Positions 25,599-33,127 of a DNA stretch of 38,848 nucleotides are shown one piece after another (position 1 is the stretch's first letter; each line of letters starts with the position of its first letter). A program made the position numbers and the translations under genes. Under the pieces are notes generated by a model that was not told the DNA's origin, did no database searches, and saw only the letters and a list, made by a program, of their open reading frames with translations. Location of the stretch: positions 1 through 38,848 of the forward strand of contig CAZVJY010000016.1 in the NCBI GenBank assembly GCA_964626685.1, written 5' to 3'. Source of the DNA: RGEC01 sp964626685. Lineage in GTDB: Bacteria; Bacteroidota; Bacteroidia; NS11-12g; UBA955.

Positions 25599-26267
25599 AT
25601 GACTACTTCAGAAATTATTACGCTGTATCATTCACATGCCAACCCAACCTTGGCCGAGGCCATGTCTCGATACATGAAATACCATTTCCCATTTTTGGGT
25701 ATTCAAAAGCCCCTGCGCAGCAAGATGGAAAAGGATTTCGTTCAGGCAAACAAAAACCTAAAGTTTGATGTATTGAATGCGATAATCAAAGAACTATGGG
25801 AACAACCGGAGCGAGAGTTTCAGTACACGGCGATGGAACTGATGCTAAAATCCAAAATCTGGAAACACCGGCAAGCGCTGGATTTGTTAAAGTATTGTCT
25901 TACCAGCAAAAGCTGGTGGGATACAGTGGATATACTGGCAAGCCGCATGGTGGGGCCTTATTTCCTGGTTTTCCCGGCCGAAAGGGACGAAAACATAGAG
26001 CAATGGCTGCATTGCAAGAACATGTGGCTAAACCGCACCACGCTTATTTTTCAGCTGAATCATAAATTAAAAACCGATGAGGGTTTGCTTTTTGCCTGCA
26101 TAGAAAAACAGATGGATTCCAAAGAGTTTTTTATCCGCAAGGCTATTGGCTGGGCATTGCGGCAATATGCCCGAACCCATCCCGAAGCGGTGATCCGTTT
26201 TGTGGAATCGTATAACCTAAGCCCGCTGAGCAGGCGGGAGGCCCTGAAACACTTTCCAAAGCCATAA
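25599..26267 (+). CDS. DNA alkylation repair protein, AlkD-like (222 aa)
   Basis: AlkD proteins are HEAT-repeat DNA glycosylases that remove N3- and N7-alkylated purines. The all-helical 222-aa chain shows the family pattern: MKYHFPFLGIQKPLRSKM near the N-terminus (the F/P-F-x-G-I-x-x-P-x-R motif), then WEQPEREFQYTAMEL, SKSWWDTVDILA, and FFIRKAIGWALRQYARTHPE near the end. The start is the ATG at 25599. A TTG four codons earlier lies in the -7 box and cannot be the start. The gene is monocistronic between two terminators. Confidence 0.92.
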   Translation: MTTSEIITLYHSHANPTLAEAMSRYMKYHFPFLGIQKPLRSKMEKDFVQANKNLKFDVLNAIIKELWEQPEREFQYTAMELMLKSKIWKHRQALDLLKYCLTSKSWWDTVDILASRMVGPYFLVFPAERDENIEQWLHCKNMWLNRTTLIFQLNHKLKTDEGLLFACIEKQMDSKEFFIRKAIGWALRQYARTHPEAVIRFVESYNLSPLSRREALKHFPKP

Positions 26268-26269
26268 AA

Positions 26270-26298
26270 AAAGGCCCGTCATTGACGGACCCTTTCTT
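26270..26298. terminator. Bidirectional terminator between alkD-like and yceI-like genes
   Basis: CCGTC (26276-26280) and GACGG (26284-26288), extended by AAAGG/CCTTT, form a bulged hairpin. It is flanked by A-run and T-rich ends and serves the two convergent genes. Confidence 0.75.
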
Positions 26299-26326
26299 AA
26301 AATACTATCGCTGTAATCAGGAAGTT

Positions 26327-26998
26327 TTACTTGGTTGCTTTCAGGGAGATGGTGATTTCCATTTCCTTGTTCACGATACCGTCTTTCACCTTCTTCTGGG
26401 CGGCTTCAGCCAGGTTGAGGTTTTTGCTGTCGTAGTTAATGCCCCATTCCAGACGGTTGATGGTGGCTTTGCCAGTAGCGGTTACGGTGTTACCTTCTAC
26501 TTTGATGGTAGCAGGGAAAGTGATTTTGCGGGTGCTATCGCGCAGGGTCAGGTTTCCGCTCACTTCGTGGGTATTACCCTCAGAAGCTTTTTCTTCCACG
26601 CTCACAATTTCAAACTTACCGGTTGGGAATTTGGCTACATTGAAGAAATCTTCAGCCATAAGGTGGCCAACGAGTTTATTTTGGTAGCCGGTGTCGGTAA
26701 GATCGGTGTTTTTGATGCTGTTCATATCAATAACGAATGAACCTGCTACCACTTTTCCGCCTTCTACGCTCAGGCTACCTTCTTTGATACCGATGGTACC
26801 TTTGTGCTCACTTGTAGCAATAATTTTCCAACCACGCCATTCCAGATTGCTGCTGGCAGCGTCTACCGTGTAAGTTCCGGCATTTTCACCGGCTTGAGCC
26901 GCTGAATCAGCATTTTCAGACTGTTGTGAGTTTCCTCCGCAGGAAGCCAGCATACTCAATGCGGCGATTCCGGCTACGTAAAACAAGGTTTTTTTCAT
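26327..26998 (-). CDS. YceI-family lipoprotein (223 aa)
   Basis: YceI proteins are lipocalin-like beta-barrels that hold isoprenoid or other amphiphilic ligands in the periplasm. The N-terminus is a lipoprotein signal with lipobox LASC and the acylated Cys20. A low-complexity linker rich in Ser, Gln, Ala and Gly follows. The YceI domain starts near residue 42 (TYTVDAASSNLEWRGWK). It contains the motifs EGGKVVAGSFVIDMNSI, NKLVGHLMAEDFFNVAKFP and GNLTLRDSTRKITFPA, and ends with a beta-strand (MEITISLKA). A perfect -7 box TATATTTG lies 33 nt upstream. It looks monocistronic, with a shared terminator at its 3' end. Confidence 0.95.
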   Translation of the reverse strand: MKKTLFYVAGIAALSMLASCGGNSQQSENADSAAQAGENAGTYTVDAASSNLEWRGWKIIATSEHKGTIGIKEGSLSVEGGKVVAGSFVIDMNSIKNTDLTDTGYQNKLVGHLMAEDFFNVAKFPTGKFEIVSVEEKASEGNTHEVSGNLTLRDSTRKITFPATIKVEGNTVTATGKATINRLEWGINYDSKNLNLAEAAQKKVKDGIVNKEMEITISLKATK

Positions 26999-27031
26999 GT
27001 TTTTTTATTTTATTGAATTGGTTTTATAGTG

Positions 27032-27039
27032 CAAATATA
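27032..27039 (-). promoter_or_regulatory. -7 promoter element of yceI-like gene (TATATTTG)
   Basis: Exact TAnnTTTG on the minus strand, 33 nt before the ATG. A TTG about 20 nt further upstream fits a -33 element. Confidence 0.75.
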
Positions 27040-27070
27040 TTTGTTCAAACAAACTTTTACAAGTTTTTTA

Positions 27071-28372
27071 TCAAAATTTTCTTTTTCCTGTATTCACCAC
27101 GGCTTTCAGATCAAACAGGATATGATACAGGCCATAATAAGTTCGGTTAATATAAAGAGAATGCCTTGAACCCCTGGCCTTTTTGCTGTTGCGCACTTCG
27201 GGCATATCTATGAGTTTATCGGCAAACTGATAAATGCCTGAGAAATACGTTTCATTGCCAAAATCGAAGGTTTCGCAGGTGAAAGGCAGGGTAAGCATGT
27301 TGATCATCTCTTTAAACAGCGGCGTAAAGAAAGCAATATCAGCAGCGGTATCATCGGCGTGAAGCAATTCCAGCTCCTCAAAAATAGCCTGTGTTTTTAC
27401 GTGGTCTTTGTAAATATTTCTGTCTACCAGCTTAAAATAGGGCGAGTAAAAACGGTCCGGAATTTCCTTTACGCAGCCGAAGTCAAAGATATTCACTGTG
27501 CCGTCTTCCAGAAACAGAAAATTGCCGGGATGCGGATCGGCGTGTACGGTTTTGAGTTCGTGAATCTGGAAATCATAAAAATCCCAAAGGGCTTGTCCTA
27601 TCCGGTTTCTGACTTCCTGCGAAGGATTGGTCGCCAGAAATTCCTTCAGGTGTAAACCATCCAGCCAGTCCATGGTGATGATTTTTTCGGAGGACCACTT
27701 GGGATAGTACTGAGGGAATCTTAGGTTCTCTATGTGTCCGCAGGCAGCACTAAGTTCCATACTGCGCTTCAGTTCAAGGGTATAATTGGTCTCTTCCAGC
27801 AGCTTGCCTTCTATTTCATCAAAATAATTGTCGATGTCATTTTTGCTCATATTCAGCAGGCGAACCGCGAAGGGTTTCACCATGCGCAAATCCGAGCCGA
27901 TAGAATTGGCCACTCCGGGATACTGTATCTTAACGGCGAGCCACTGATCATTTACGCGGGCCTTGTGCACCTGCCCTATGCTTGCGGCAGCCACCGCTTT
28001 TGGGGTGAACTCATCAAAAAAAGCGGAAGGGGGCTGTCCGAAGGCTTTTCTAAAAATCTGAGACACCAGCGGCGATGACAGCGGCGGAGCTGAATACTGC
28101 GAGAGCTGAAATTTTTCCTGATACTCCCGGGGAAGGATTCCACGGTCCATACTCATCATTTGCGCCACCTTCAGGGCACTGCCTTTCAGAGTGCTCAGGG
28201 TTTCGTAAATGTCACCGGCATTGTCTTTGTGCAGTTCTTCTCTGCTCACATCCGCATTTACCAGTCTTTTGGCATAATGCTTTAGGTAATTGCCCCCCAC
28301 TTTCACCCCGGCACCTGCAATGTGCGCCGCACGCTCAATGCGCGTTTTGGGCATTCTCTCCTGCGTTTTCAA
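27071..28372 (-). CDS. ABC1/UbiB-family atypical kinase (433 aa)
   Basis: ABC1/UbiB proteins are atypical kinases or ATPases that support quinone or other isoprenoid lipid metabolism. Residues 62-74 (KGSALKVAQMMS) match the ABC1 KxGQ motif except that Gly is Ala (KVAQ, 68-71). The alanine-rich nucleotide loop AAASIGQVHKA, the lysine of AVKIQYPG, the catalytic HADPHPGNFL (about residue 278) and the metal-binding DFG (about 296) are all present. At 433 aa it has the core domain only, with no evident C-terminal membrane helices of the UbiB kind. The ATG at 28372 lies 3 nt after the TetR-like gene's stop, so it is the last gene of the operon. The lipid it serves is unknown. Confidence 0.93.
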   Translation of the reverse strand: MKTQERMPKTRIERAAHIAGAGVKVGGNYLKHYAKRLVNADVSREELHKDNAGDIYETLSTLKGSALKVAQMMSMDRGILPREYQEKFQLSQYSAPPLSSPLVSQIFRKAFGQPPSAFFDEFTPKAVAAASIGQVHKARVNDQWLAVKIQYPGVANSIGSDLRMVKPFAVRLLNMSKNDIDNYFDEIEGKLLEETNYTLELKRSMELSAACGHIENLRFPQYYPKWSSEKIITMDWLDGLHLKEFLATNPSQEVRNRIGQALWDFYDFQIHELKTVHADPHPGNFLFLEDGTVNIFDFGCVKEIPDRFYSPYFKLVDRNIYKDHVKTQAIFEELELLHADDTAADIAFFTPLFKEMINMLTLPFTCETFDFGNETYFSGIYQFADKLIDMPEVRNSKKARGSRHSLYINRTYYGLYHILFDLKAVVNTGKRKF

Positions 28373-28375
28373 CGA

Positions 28376-29020
28376 TTATGAAAATGATTTCTTTGCCCTT
28401 TGGAACATAAACTTGCCAAAATCCAGCACCTCATCAAACAGGTTTTCACCCATTAGTTTGAATCCAATATTCACGGTCTTTTCAATGGCCGCGTCGGTAT
28501 CTTCAAAATCTTTAGATGTGTCTTTCAGCCAAAAGTTCAGTAAGAACAGGGTTTGTACCCACAAGCCGTGTTTGAACTGGTCTGATACAAATTTTCTATC
28601 GGCAATTTGCCCTGCGCCAATACCTGCGGAAACAATACCCGAGGCGTAATCCAGAAAGGCATGACGAAAATCCTGCAAGCCTGAATCCATGGGATTAATC
28701 CCTTTCATGGATTTTTCTGCAAGAAACAGCACATAGCTGCGGTGCTGCATCAGTTCCTGGGTCCACAGAAAATAGAACGCACTGAGTTTTTCAGCAGCAC
28801 TGAATTCTCCATACTGCGCATCCGCTTCCAGCTTATGGCGGGTCGCTTCAAACACATGCACCCAGAAATAGCGGTCGAGTGCTTCAAAATTGCTGAAATG
28901 CTCAAAAAAATCGGCATCCGACTTTTTCAGTTTTTTCATGAAAAGGTAAACCGATTCCGGCTTTTTACCATTCTCCAGCTGATACTGAAGATACTTTTCC
29001 AGCAATGATGATTTATCCAT
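28376..29020 (-). CDS. TetR-family-like regulator (214 aa)
   Basis: The N-terminal ~60 residues keep the layout of a TetR DNA-binding domain. ILEKYLQYQLENG-like first helices are followed by SVYLFMKKLKKSDADFFEHFSNFEALDRYFW, which occupies the place of the usual 'recognition helix then Y/F-x-H-F-x-x-K-x-x-L'. The rest is an all-helical ligand-binding-type domain. I chose the ATG at 29020 (MDKSSLLEKYLQ). A further ATG five codons upstream at 29035 is possible; a still longer reading would run into the paaN coding sequence. It sits between paaN and the ABC1 kinase gene on the same strand. The ligand is unknown. The recognition helix is atypical, so real DNA binding is likely but not proven. Confidence 0.8.
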   Translation of the reverse strand: MDKSSLLEKYLQYQLENGKKPESVYLFMKKLKKSDADFFEHFSNFEALDRYFWVHVFEATRHKLEADAQYGEFSAAEKLSAFYFLWTQELMQHRSYVLFLAEKSMKGINPMDSGLQDFRHAFLDYASGIVSAGIGAGQIADRKFVSDQFKHGLWVQTLFLLNFWLKDTSKDFEDTDAAIEKTVNIGFKLMGENLFDEVLDFGKFMFQRAKKSFS

Positions 29021-29081
29021 ACGTTTACTTCGCATAGATAACCCGTCGGCAGGGGTTTTTGTTTGGATTACGAGCGAAAAT

Positions 29082-30725
29082 TTACGCGTAGCGGTTGCCC
29101 ACCCACACAAAGCGGCGGTTCACATATTCCGGGGTGGTGAAACCTGCGTTTCCGCTGGGGTTTCCGCCCGACACGTGAAAATCGCTGAAAGCAGCATGCT
29201 GATTCACAAAAGCGGCTCCGGTAAAGTTGAAACTCACTGGTGTGAAGGCAGCATTCATGGCTTCAGCAACCTCGGCTTTAAAGCTTTCCTGTGTAGTATA
29301 GCAAAGACAGGTAATGGCACCCAGTTCCGCTGCAGATGCGGAAGCCAGCTTCAGGCTTTCTGTGCTGTTGGTGGTTTTAATCACAAAAACAGCCGGCCCA
29401 AAGCACTCATGTTTCCAAACTCCGGCGTTGACGGCTTCTGTAACCATCACCACGGGACTTTTCATGCGGGCATCGGGAAACTCGGGATGCGGCACAGGAA
29501 TGCTGTCGAGCGCCACGGTTGTGTGCTTTTTGGCTTCATCCACACGGCTTACGGTGAGGTCGTTCTGAATGGCACCCAGCGTATACGGCCCCATTTTAGG
29601 ATTTTCCACGAGTCCTTTAACGGCATTGCTGATACCGGCTACAACCTCATCAAAGCTGAGATGGCCTTCGGCTGTGGTGATTCCACCCCCGGGAACAAAA
29701 ATGTTTTGCGGAGCAGTACACATTTGTCCGCTGTACAAACAGGCACTAAAGGCAATATTGCCAAACACAGCCTGCGCGTCGGTCACAGAATCGAGGATAA
29801 TGCTATTCACACCCGCTTTTTCGGTGAAGGTAATCTTTCCGGGCATGGCTTCAATCACATCGCCAAACGCAGAGCCACCGGTGTAGTCAATCAGTTTCAC
29901 ATCGGAGTGTTCGGCCAGTTTTTTTGTAATGGGGTTTGACAAAGTATCCGGAGCCATTTGCACCACATTGGCCGGCAGGCCGGCTGCCGTAAGCGCCTTT
30001 TGAATTTCTTCAATCACAATGGCGATAGGCAGAATGCTTTTGGGGTGCGGTTTTACTATCACGGGATTTCCTGCAATCAAAGAGGCATACAGACCGGGAA
30101 CGGTGTTCCATGTTGGAAACGTGCTGCAGCCAATTACCAGCGAAATTCCACGGGGAATAGGATTAAAATCTTTCTTAATCTGCAGATCAAACTTGCCCAT
30201 GGGCTTCACCCAGTCAACGGAGCGGGTAAAGCGGGTGAGTTCATGGTAAGCAAGACTCAGCACTTCCATGGCACGGTCGTTTGCGTGTGGACCGCTGGCC
30301 TGAAAACTCATCACAAAGCTCTGTCCGGTGGTATGCATGGTGGCATAGGCAATTTCAAAAAAACGCTCAGACACGTTGTTAAGCGATTGCACTAAAATTT
30401 CCGCACGTTTTTCCACTGAGGTATGCTTCCATGAAGACCAGGCATTGCGTGCATAGGCAACCAAATCTTCGGCCTCATAATACGGATATTGCACACCCAA
30501 TCCCACCATCATGTATGGAGAAACTTCCTCACCTACCCTGCTGCTGTGAGGGTTTTCGGCCAGTCCGCTGTAGTCAGTATTCAGGTGTTTCTGAAAGGCT
30601 TCCAGTCCTTTGGCATTGGCGTCTTCGGCATATGCTTTGGGATTTTCAGGATAAGCGGCATAAAACTGTCTGTTTTTTTGTGCCTCAATGGCTTGCAGTA
30701 TTTGGTTTTGGGCTTGTGTGCTCAT
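29082..30725 (-). CDS. paaN: PaaN-type aldehyde dehydrogenase (phenylacetate degradation protein PaaN)
   Basis: The 547-aa chain is an aldehyde-dehydrogenase-fold enzyme. The catalytic cysteine is Cys336 in SGQMCTAP. The NAD-binding YTGGSAFGDVIEAMPG loop and the FTEKAGVNS segment with its nearby Glu are visible. Length, the N-terminal AAYPENPKAYAEDA region and the absence of a MaoC hydratase domain point to the stand-alone PaaN group rather than to the two-domain PaaZ. PaaN has been linked to the ring-opened semialdehyde step of phenylacetyl-CoA breakdown. No other paa genes lie in this window, so its real substrate here is open. It is 15 nt downstream of the DUF3467 gene and shares its likely promoter. 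Confidence 0.9.
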   Translation of the reverse strand: MSTQAQNQILQAIEAQKNRQFYAAYPENPKAYAEDANAKGLEAFQKHLNTDYSGLAENPHSSRVGEEVSPYMMVGLGVQYPYYEAEDLVAYARNAWSSWKHTSVEKRAEILVQSLNNVSERFFEIAYATMHTTGQSFVMSFQASGPHANDRAMEVLSLAYHELTRFTRSVDWVKPMGKFDLQIKKDFNPIPRGISLVIGCSTFPTWNTVPGLYASLIAGNPVIVKPHPKSILPIAIVIEEIQKALTAAGLPANVVQMAPDTLSNPITKKLAEHSDVKLIDYTGGSAFGDVIEAMPGKITFTEKAGVNSIILDSVTDAQAVFGNIAFSACLYSGQMCTAPQNIFVPGGGITTAEGHLSFDEVVAGISNAVKGLVENPKMGPYTLGAIQNDLTVSRVDEAKKHTTVALDSIPVPHPEFPDARMKSPVVMVTEAVNAGVWKHECFGPAVFVIKTTNSTESLKLASASAAELGAITCLCYTTQESFKAEVAEAMNAAFTPVSFNFTGAAFVNQHAAFSDFHVSGGNPSGNAGFTTPEYVNRRFVWVGNRYA

Positions 30726-30740
30726 AATTTAATTTTTGGT

Positions 30741-31055
30741 TTAGGCCTGTCCGGTTTGCCCGCCGAAATTCAGCGGAATAGTAGGATTAGATTCGTTTTC
30801 ATCCAGTTCAATCTCTCCAAAGGTGTGCTCAAACTTTGCGATGTTGTCTCCCAGGGCAAACAACAGTCGTTTGGCATGTTGTGGTGCAAGAATGATGCGG
30901 GATTTCACTTTGCCCTTGGGCACACCTGGCATCAGGCGGACAAAATCCACGATAAACTCGGTATTACTATGGGTAATAATGGCAAAATTGCTGTAAGTAC
31001 CGTCGGCAATTTCATCAGATATTTCTATATCAAACGGAGGATTGGAATTTTCCAT
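30741..31055 (-). CDS. DUF3467-family protein (104 aa)
   Basis: The small acidic protein matches the DUF3467 pattern: GTYSNFAIITHSNTEFIVDF, then P-x-x-x-KVKSRIILAPQHAKRLLFAL. Similar proteins are found throughout bacteria; their function is not known to me. It is the first gene of the operon with paaN, the TetR-like regulator and the ABC1 kinase. The -7 box TATCTTTG is 28 nt upstream. The start at 31055 fits the family's short N-terminus. Confidence 0.93.
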   Translation of the reverse strand: MENSNPPFDIEISDEIADGTYSNFAIITHSNTEFIVDFVRLMPGVPKGKVKSRIILAPQHAKRLLFALGDNIAKFEHTFGEIELDENESNPTIPLNFGGQTGQA

Positions 31056-31083
31056 AATTGAATGATTTGAATAATTGTAACAG

Positions 31084-31091
31084 CAAAGATA
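31084..31091 (-). promoter_or_regulatory. -7 promoter element of DUF3467-paaN operon (TATCTTTG)
   Basis: Exact TAnnTTTG on the minus strand, 28 nt before the DUF3467 ATG. Confidence 0.65.
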
Positions 31092-31123
31092 CTGAAGGCA
31101 GGGACAAGCATAAAAAAAAATGG

Positions 31124-31131
31124 TAAGTTTG
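31124..31131 (+). promoter_or_regulatory. -7 promoter element of the haem/copper T9SS gene (TAAGTTTG)
   Basis: Exact TAnnTTTG on the plus strand, 32 nt before the ATG at 31164. Together with the box at 31084-31091 it makes a divergent promoter pair. Confidence 0.65.
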
Positions 31132-31163
31132 TGTTAAACCTTAAACGTCCAAGAATCATCTAA

Positions 31164-32720
31164 ATGCCGATGAAAAAAGCAATACTTGTACACTTTCTAA
31201 TTTTCACAACCCGGTTATTATTTGCCCAAACGCCTAACTGGAGCGAGCACATCGCACCCATCCTATACAGCAACTGCACCAACTGCCATATTGAAGGCGG
31301 TATAGCACCTTTTTCGCTGGTGGGTTATGAAAAATCTGTTGCCTATGCAGGCGGAATAAAAAGTGCAACCGCAAATCGCACAATGCCTCCATGGCCGGCC
31401 GATTTACAATATCAGCGCTATGCACATGAGCGTATATTGAGCAATGAAGAAATCGGAGCCATTGCAGCCTGGGTTGATGGTGGCACCCCAAAAGGCGATA
31501 CATCCAAAGCGCCTGCAAAACCTGTTTTAAAAACAGGCGGAAGCATCATAAATCCAACCCGAAACCTTAAAATGCCTGACTACATGGTAAAAACAACCTC
31601 GGATGAATACCGTTGTTTTGTGATGCCCACAGGCTTTACACAGGATCAATTCCTTACAGCCATAGAGGTAATTCCCGGCAACCTGCGTGTGGTTCACCAC
31701 GCTCTCATTTTTCACGATACAGGCTCCAAACCCTTGCAACTGGATGCAGCGGATCCAAAACCGGGTTACCTAAGTTTTGGCGGCACCGGCAGCAGCACTT
31801 CCGACCTGATTGGAATCTGGGTTCCGGGTTCAGAACCCTATTTCTTCCCCGGCGGTTTCGGTATAAAGCTGCTGAAAAAAGGCAACATCGTTTTACAGAT
31901 CCACTATCCGGGCGGCGTAAACAATGTGGTTGACAGCACCAGGGTAATTCTCAAAACCACCACCGCAACCCAAAGACAGGTAGCTATTCAGCCTGCGCTG
32001 AACCACAATGCACCCAACCTTCAAAACGGACCCCTCTATATACCGGCCAACCAGGTTAAATCCTTCAACAACAAATATGATTTACCCCTGGATGTGTCCG
32101 TATTTACCGTTGGACCACACATGCATCTGATTGGCAGTTCCATCAAGGCTTTCGGCGTTGCTCCCAACAAAGACACCATTCGCTTTGTAGACATTCCCAA
32201 ATGGGATTTTCACTGGCAGCGCTCCTATACCTTCCGCAAGGTGGTTAAACTCCCTTCGGGAACCAGCTTGCGTGGCCAGGCTACCTACAACAACACATCT
32301 TCAAATCCGCTTAACCCCAATAGCCCTCCGCAGGCCGTCTCTATGGGTGAAGGCACCGGTGATGAGATGTTTCTTGTGTATTTTTGGTTTACCCTGTACC
32401 AACCGGGCGATGAAAATATCATCATTGATAATGCTGTACTCAAAAATGTGAGCAAAACATCGGTATTAAAGACAGAGACACCACTCATTTATCCGAATCC
32501 GGCATCGGATTTTGCCTGGGTTGCGGATGTCCGCTTTGCCGAAGGCCCCTACCAGTGGAATATCACAGACATGACCGGGAAAACAATACAGCATGGCAAT
32601 GAAATCCTACAAAACGGGAAACGCTGTAAAATCGATGTATCTGAACTGAAGCCGGGGGCTTACCAAATTTCAATTCAGCAAGGCAACACGCACTACAAAG
32701 GCCGCCTGCTGAAACAGTAA
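31164..32720 (+). CDS. Secreted haem- and copper-monooxygenase-like protein with T9SS sorting domain (518 aa)
   Basis: Residues 1-22 are a signal peptide (AILVHFLIFTTRLLFAQ). CTNCH at residues 38-42 is a c-type haem attachment site within a small cytochrome-like segment. The middle carries the fingerprint of copper type II, ascorbate-dependent monooxygenases: HH at 178-179 with a third His at 183 (ALIFHD), HMH at 319-321, and DEM at 400-402. These match the two copper sites of the peptidylglycine-hydroxylase fold. The last ~75 residues are a T9SS sorting domain (LIYPNPASDFAWV, then MTGKTIQHG and ELKPGAYQISI). The protein is therefore expected outside the cell, an unusual place for a c-type haem plus copper enzyme. 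The substrate is unknown. The ATG at 31170 is an alternative start. Confidence 0.88.
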   Translation: MPMKKAILVHFLIFTTRLLFAQTPNWSEHIAPILYSNCTNCHIEGGIAPFSLVGYEKSVAYAGGIKSATANRTMPPWPADLQYQRYAHERILSNEEIGAIAAWVDGGTPKGDTSKAPAKPVLKTGGSIINPTRNLKMPDYMVKTTSDEYRCFVMPTGFTQDQFLTAIEVIPGNLRVVHHALIFHDTGSKPLQLDAADPKPGYLSFGGTGSSTSDLIGIWVPGSEPYFFPGGFGIKLLKKGNIVLQIHYPGGVNNVVDSTRVILKTTTATQRQVAIQPALNHNAPNLQNGPLYIPANQVKSFNNKYDLPLDVSVFTVGPHMHLIGSSIKAFGVAPNKDTIRFVDIPKWDFHWQRSYTFRKVVKLPSGTSLRGQATYNNTSSNPLNPNSPPQAVSMGEGTGDEMFLVYFWFTLYQPGDENIIIDNAVLKNVSKTSVLKTETPLIYPNPASDFAWVADVRFAEGPYQWNITDMTGKTIQHGNEILQNGKRCKIDVSELKPGAYQISIQQGNTHYKGRLLKQ

Positions 32721-33101
32721 TTATTTTACGCAGGTAACGGAAATCTCCACCAGCGCATCCTTGGGAAGCCTCGACACCTCTACCGTTTCGCGGGCCGGAT
32801 AAACTTCATTGCTGAAATAACTTCCGTAAACGGCATTCACTTTGGGAAAGTCATCCATGCTTTTCAGAAAGATGGTTGTTTTCACGATATGTCCGAATTC
32901 CAGCCCGGATGCCATTAACAGGGCTTTAATATTTTCCATTACCTGTTTGGCTTGGGCTTCCACCCCGCCTTCTGCCATTTGGCCGGTTTCGGGATGAAGT
33001 GCAATCTGTCCGGAAAAGTACCAGGTATTGCCGGCACGCACGCCCTGACTATAAGGCCCGATGGGCGCAGGGGCATTTTTTGTAAAAATCGTTTCTCGCA
33101 T
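32721..33101 (-). CDS. ridA: RidA-family reactive enamine/imine deaminase
   Basis: RidA hydrolyses reactive 2-aminoacrylate and related enamines released by PLP enzymes. The 126-aa protein has the full pattern: TKNAPAPIGPYSQGVRAGNTWYFSGQI, then GVEAQAKQVMENIKALL, VKTTIFLKSMDDF, and RETVEVSRLPKDALVEIS with the substrate Arg at its usual place. The start is the ATG at 33101, which matches the family's N-terminus. A longer reading through 33206 would add a lipoprotein-like segment and overlap the divergent gene; I reject it. Its stop abuts the convergent gene's stop without a gap. Confidence 0.94.
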   Translation of the reverse strand: MRETIFTKNAPAPIGPYSQGVRAGNTWYFSGQIALHPETGQMAEGGVEAQAKQVMENIKALLMASGLEFGHIVKTTIFLKSMDDFPKVNAVYGSYFSNEVYPARETVEVSRLPKDALVEISVTCVK

Positions 33102-33112
33102 GATGGTTTGCT

Positions 33113-33120
33113 TATTTTTG
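33113..33120 (+). promoter_or_regulatory. -7 promoter element of 3-hydroxyacyl-CoA dehydrogenase-like gene (TATTTTTG)
   Basis: Exact TAnnTTTG 7 nt before the ATG at 33128, in a 26-nt divergent gap with ridA. The -33 position would fall inside ridA. Confidence 0.65.
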
Positions 33121-33127
33121 TGGCTGC

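Noticed and set aside
27051..27066. AAACTT-TTAC-AAGTTT inverted repeat near the end of the ABC1 gene, as a terminator
   Set aside because: The stem is only six weak pairs, and on the minus strand the run after it is not a clean T-tract; it also overlaps the yceI promoter region.
29021..29110. Longer start for the TetR-like gene
   Set aside because: It would overlap the paaN coding sequence and adds no family-like sequence.
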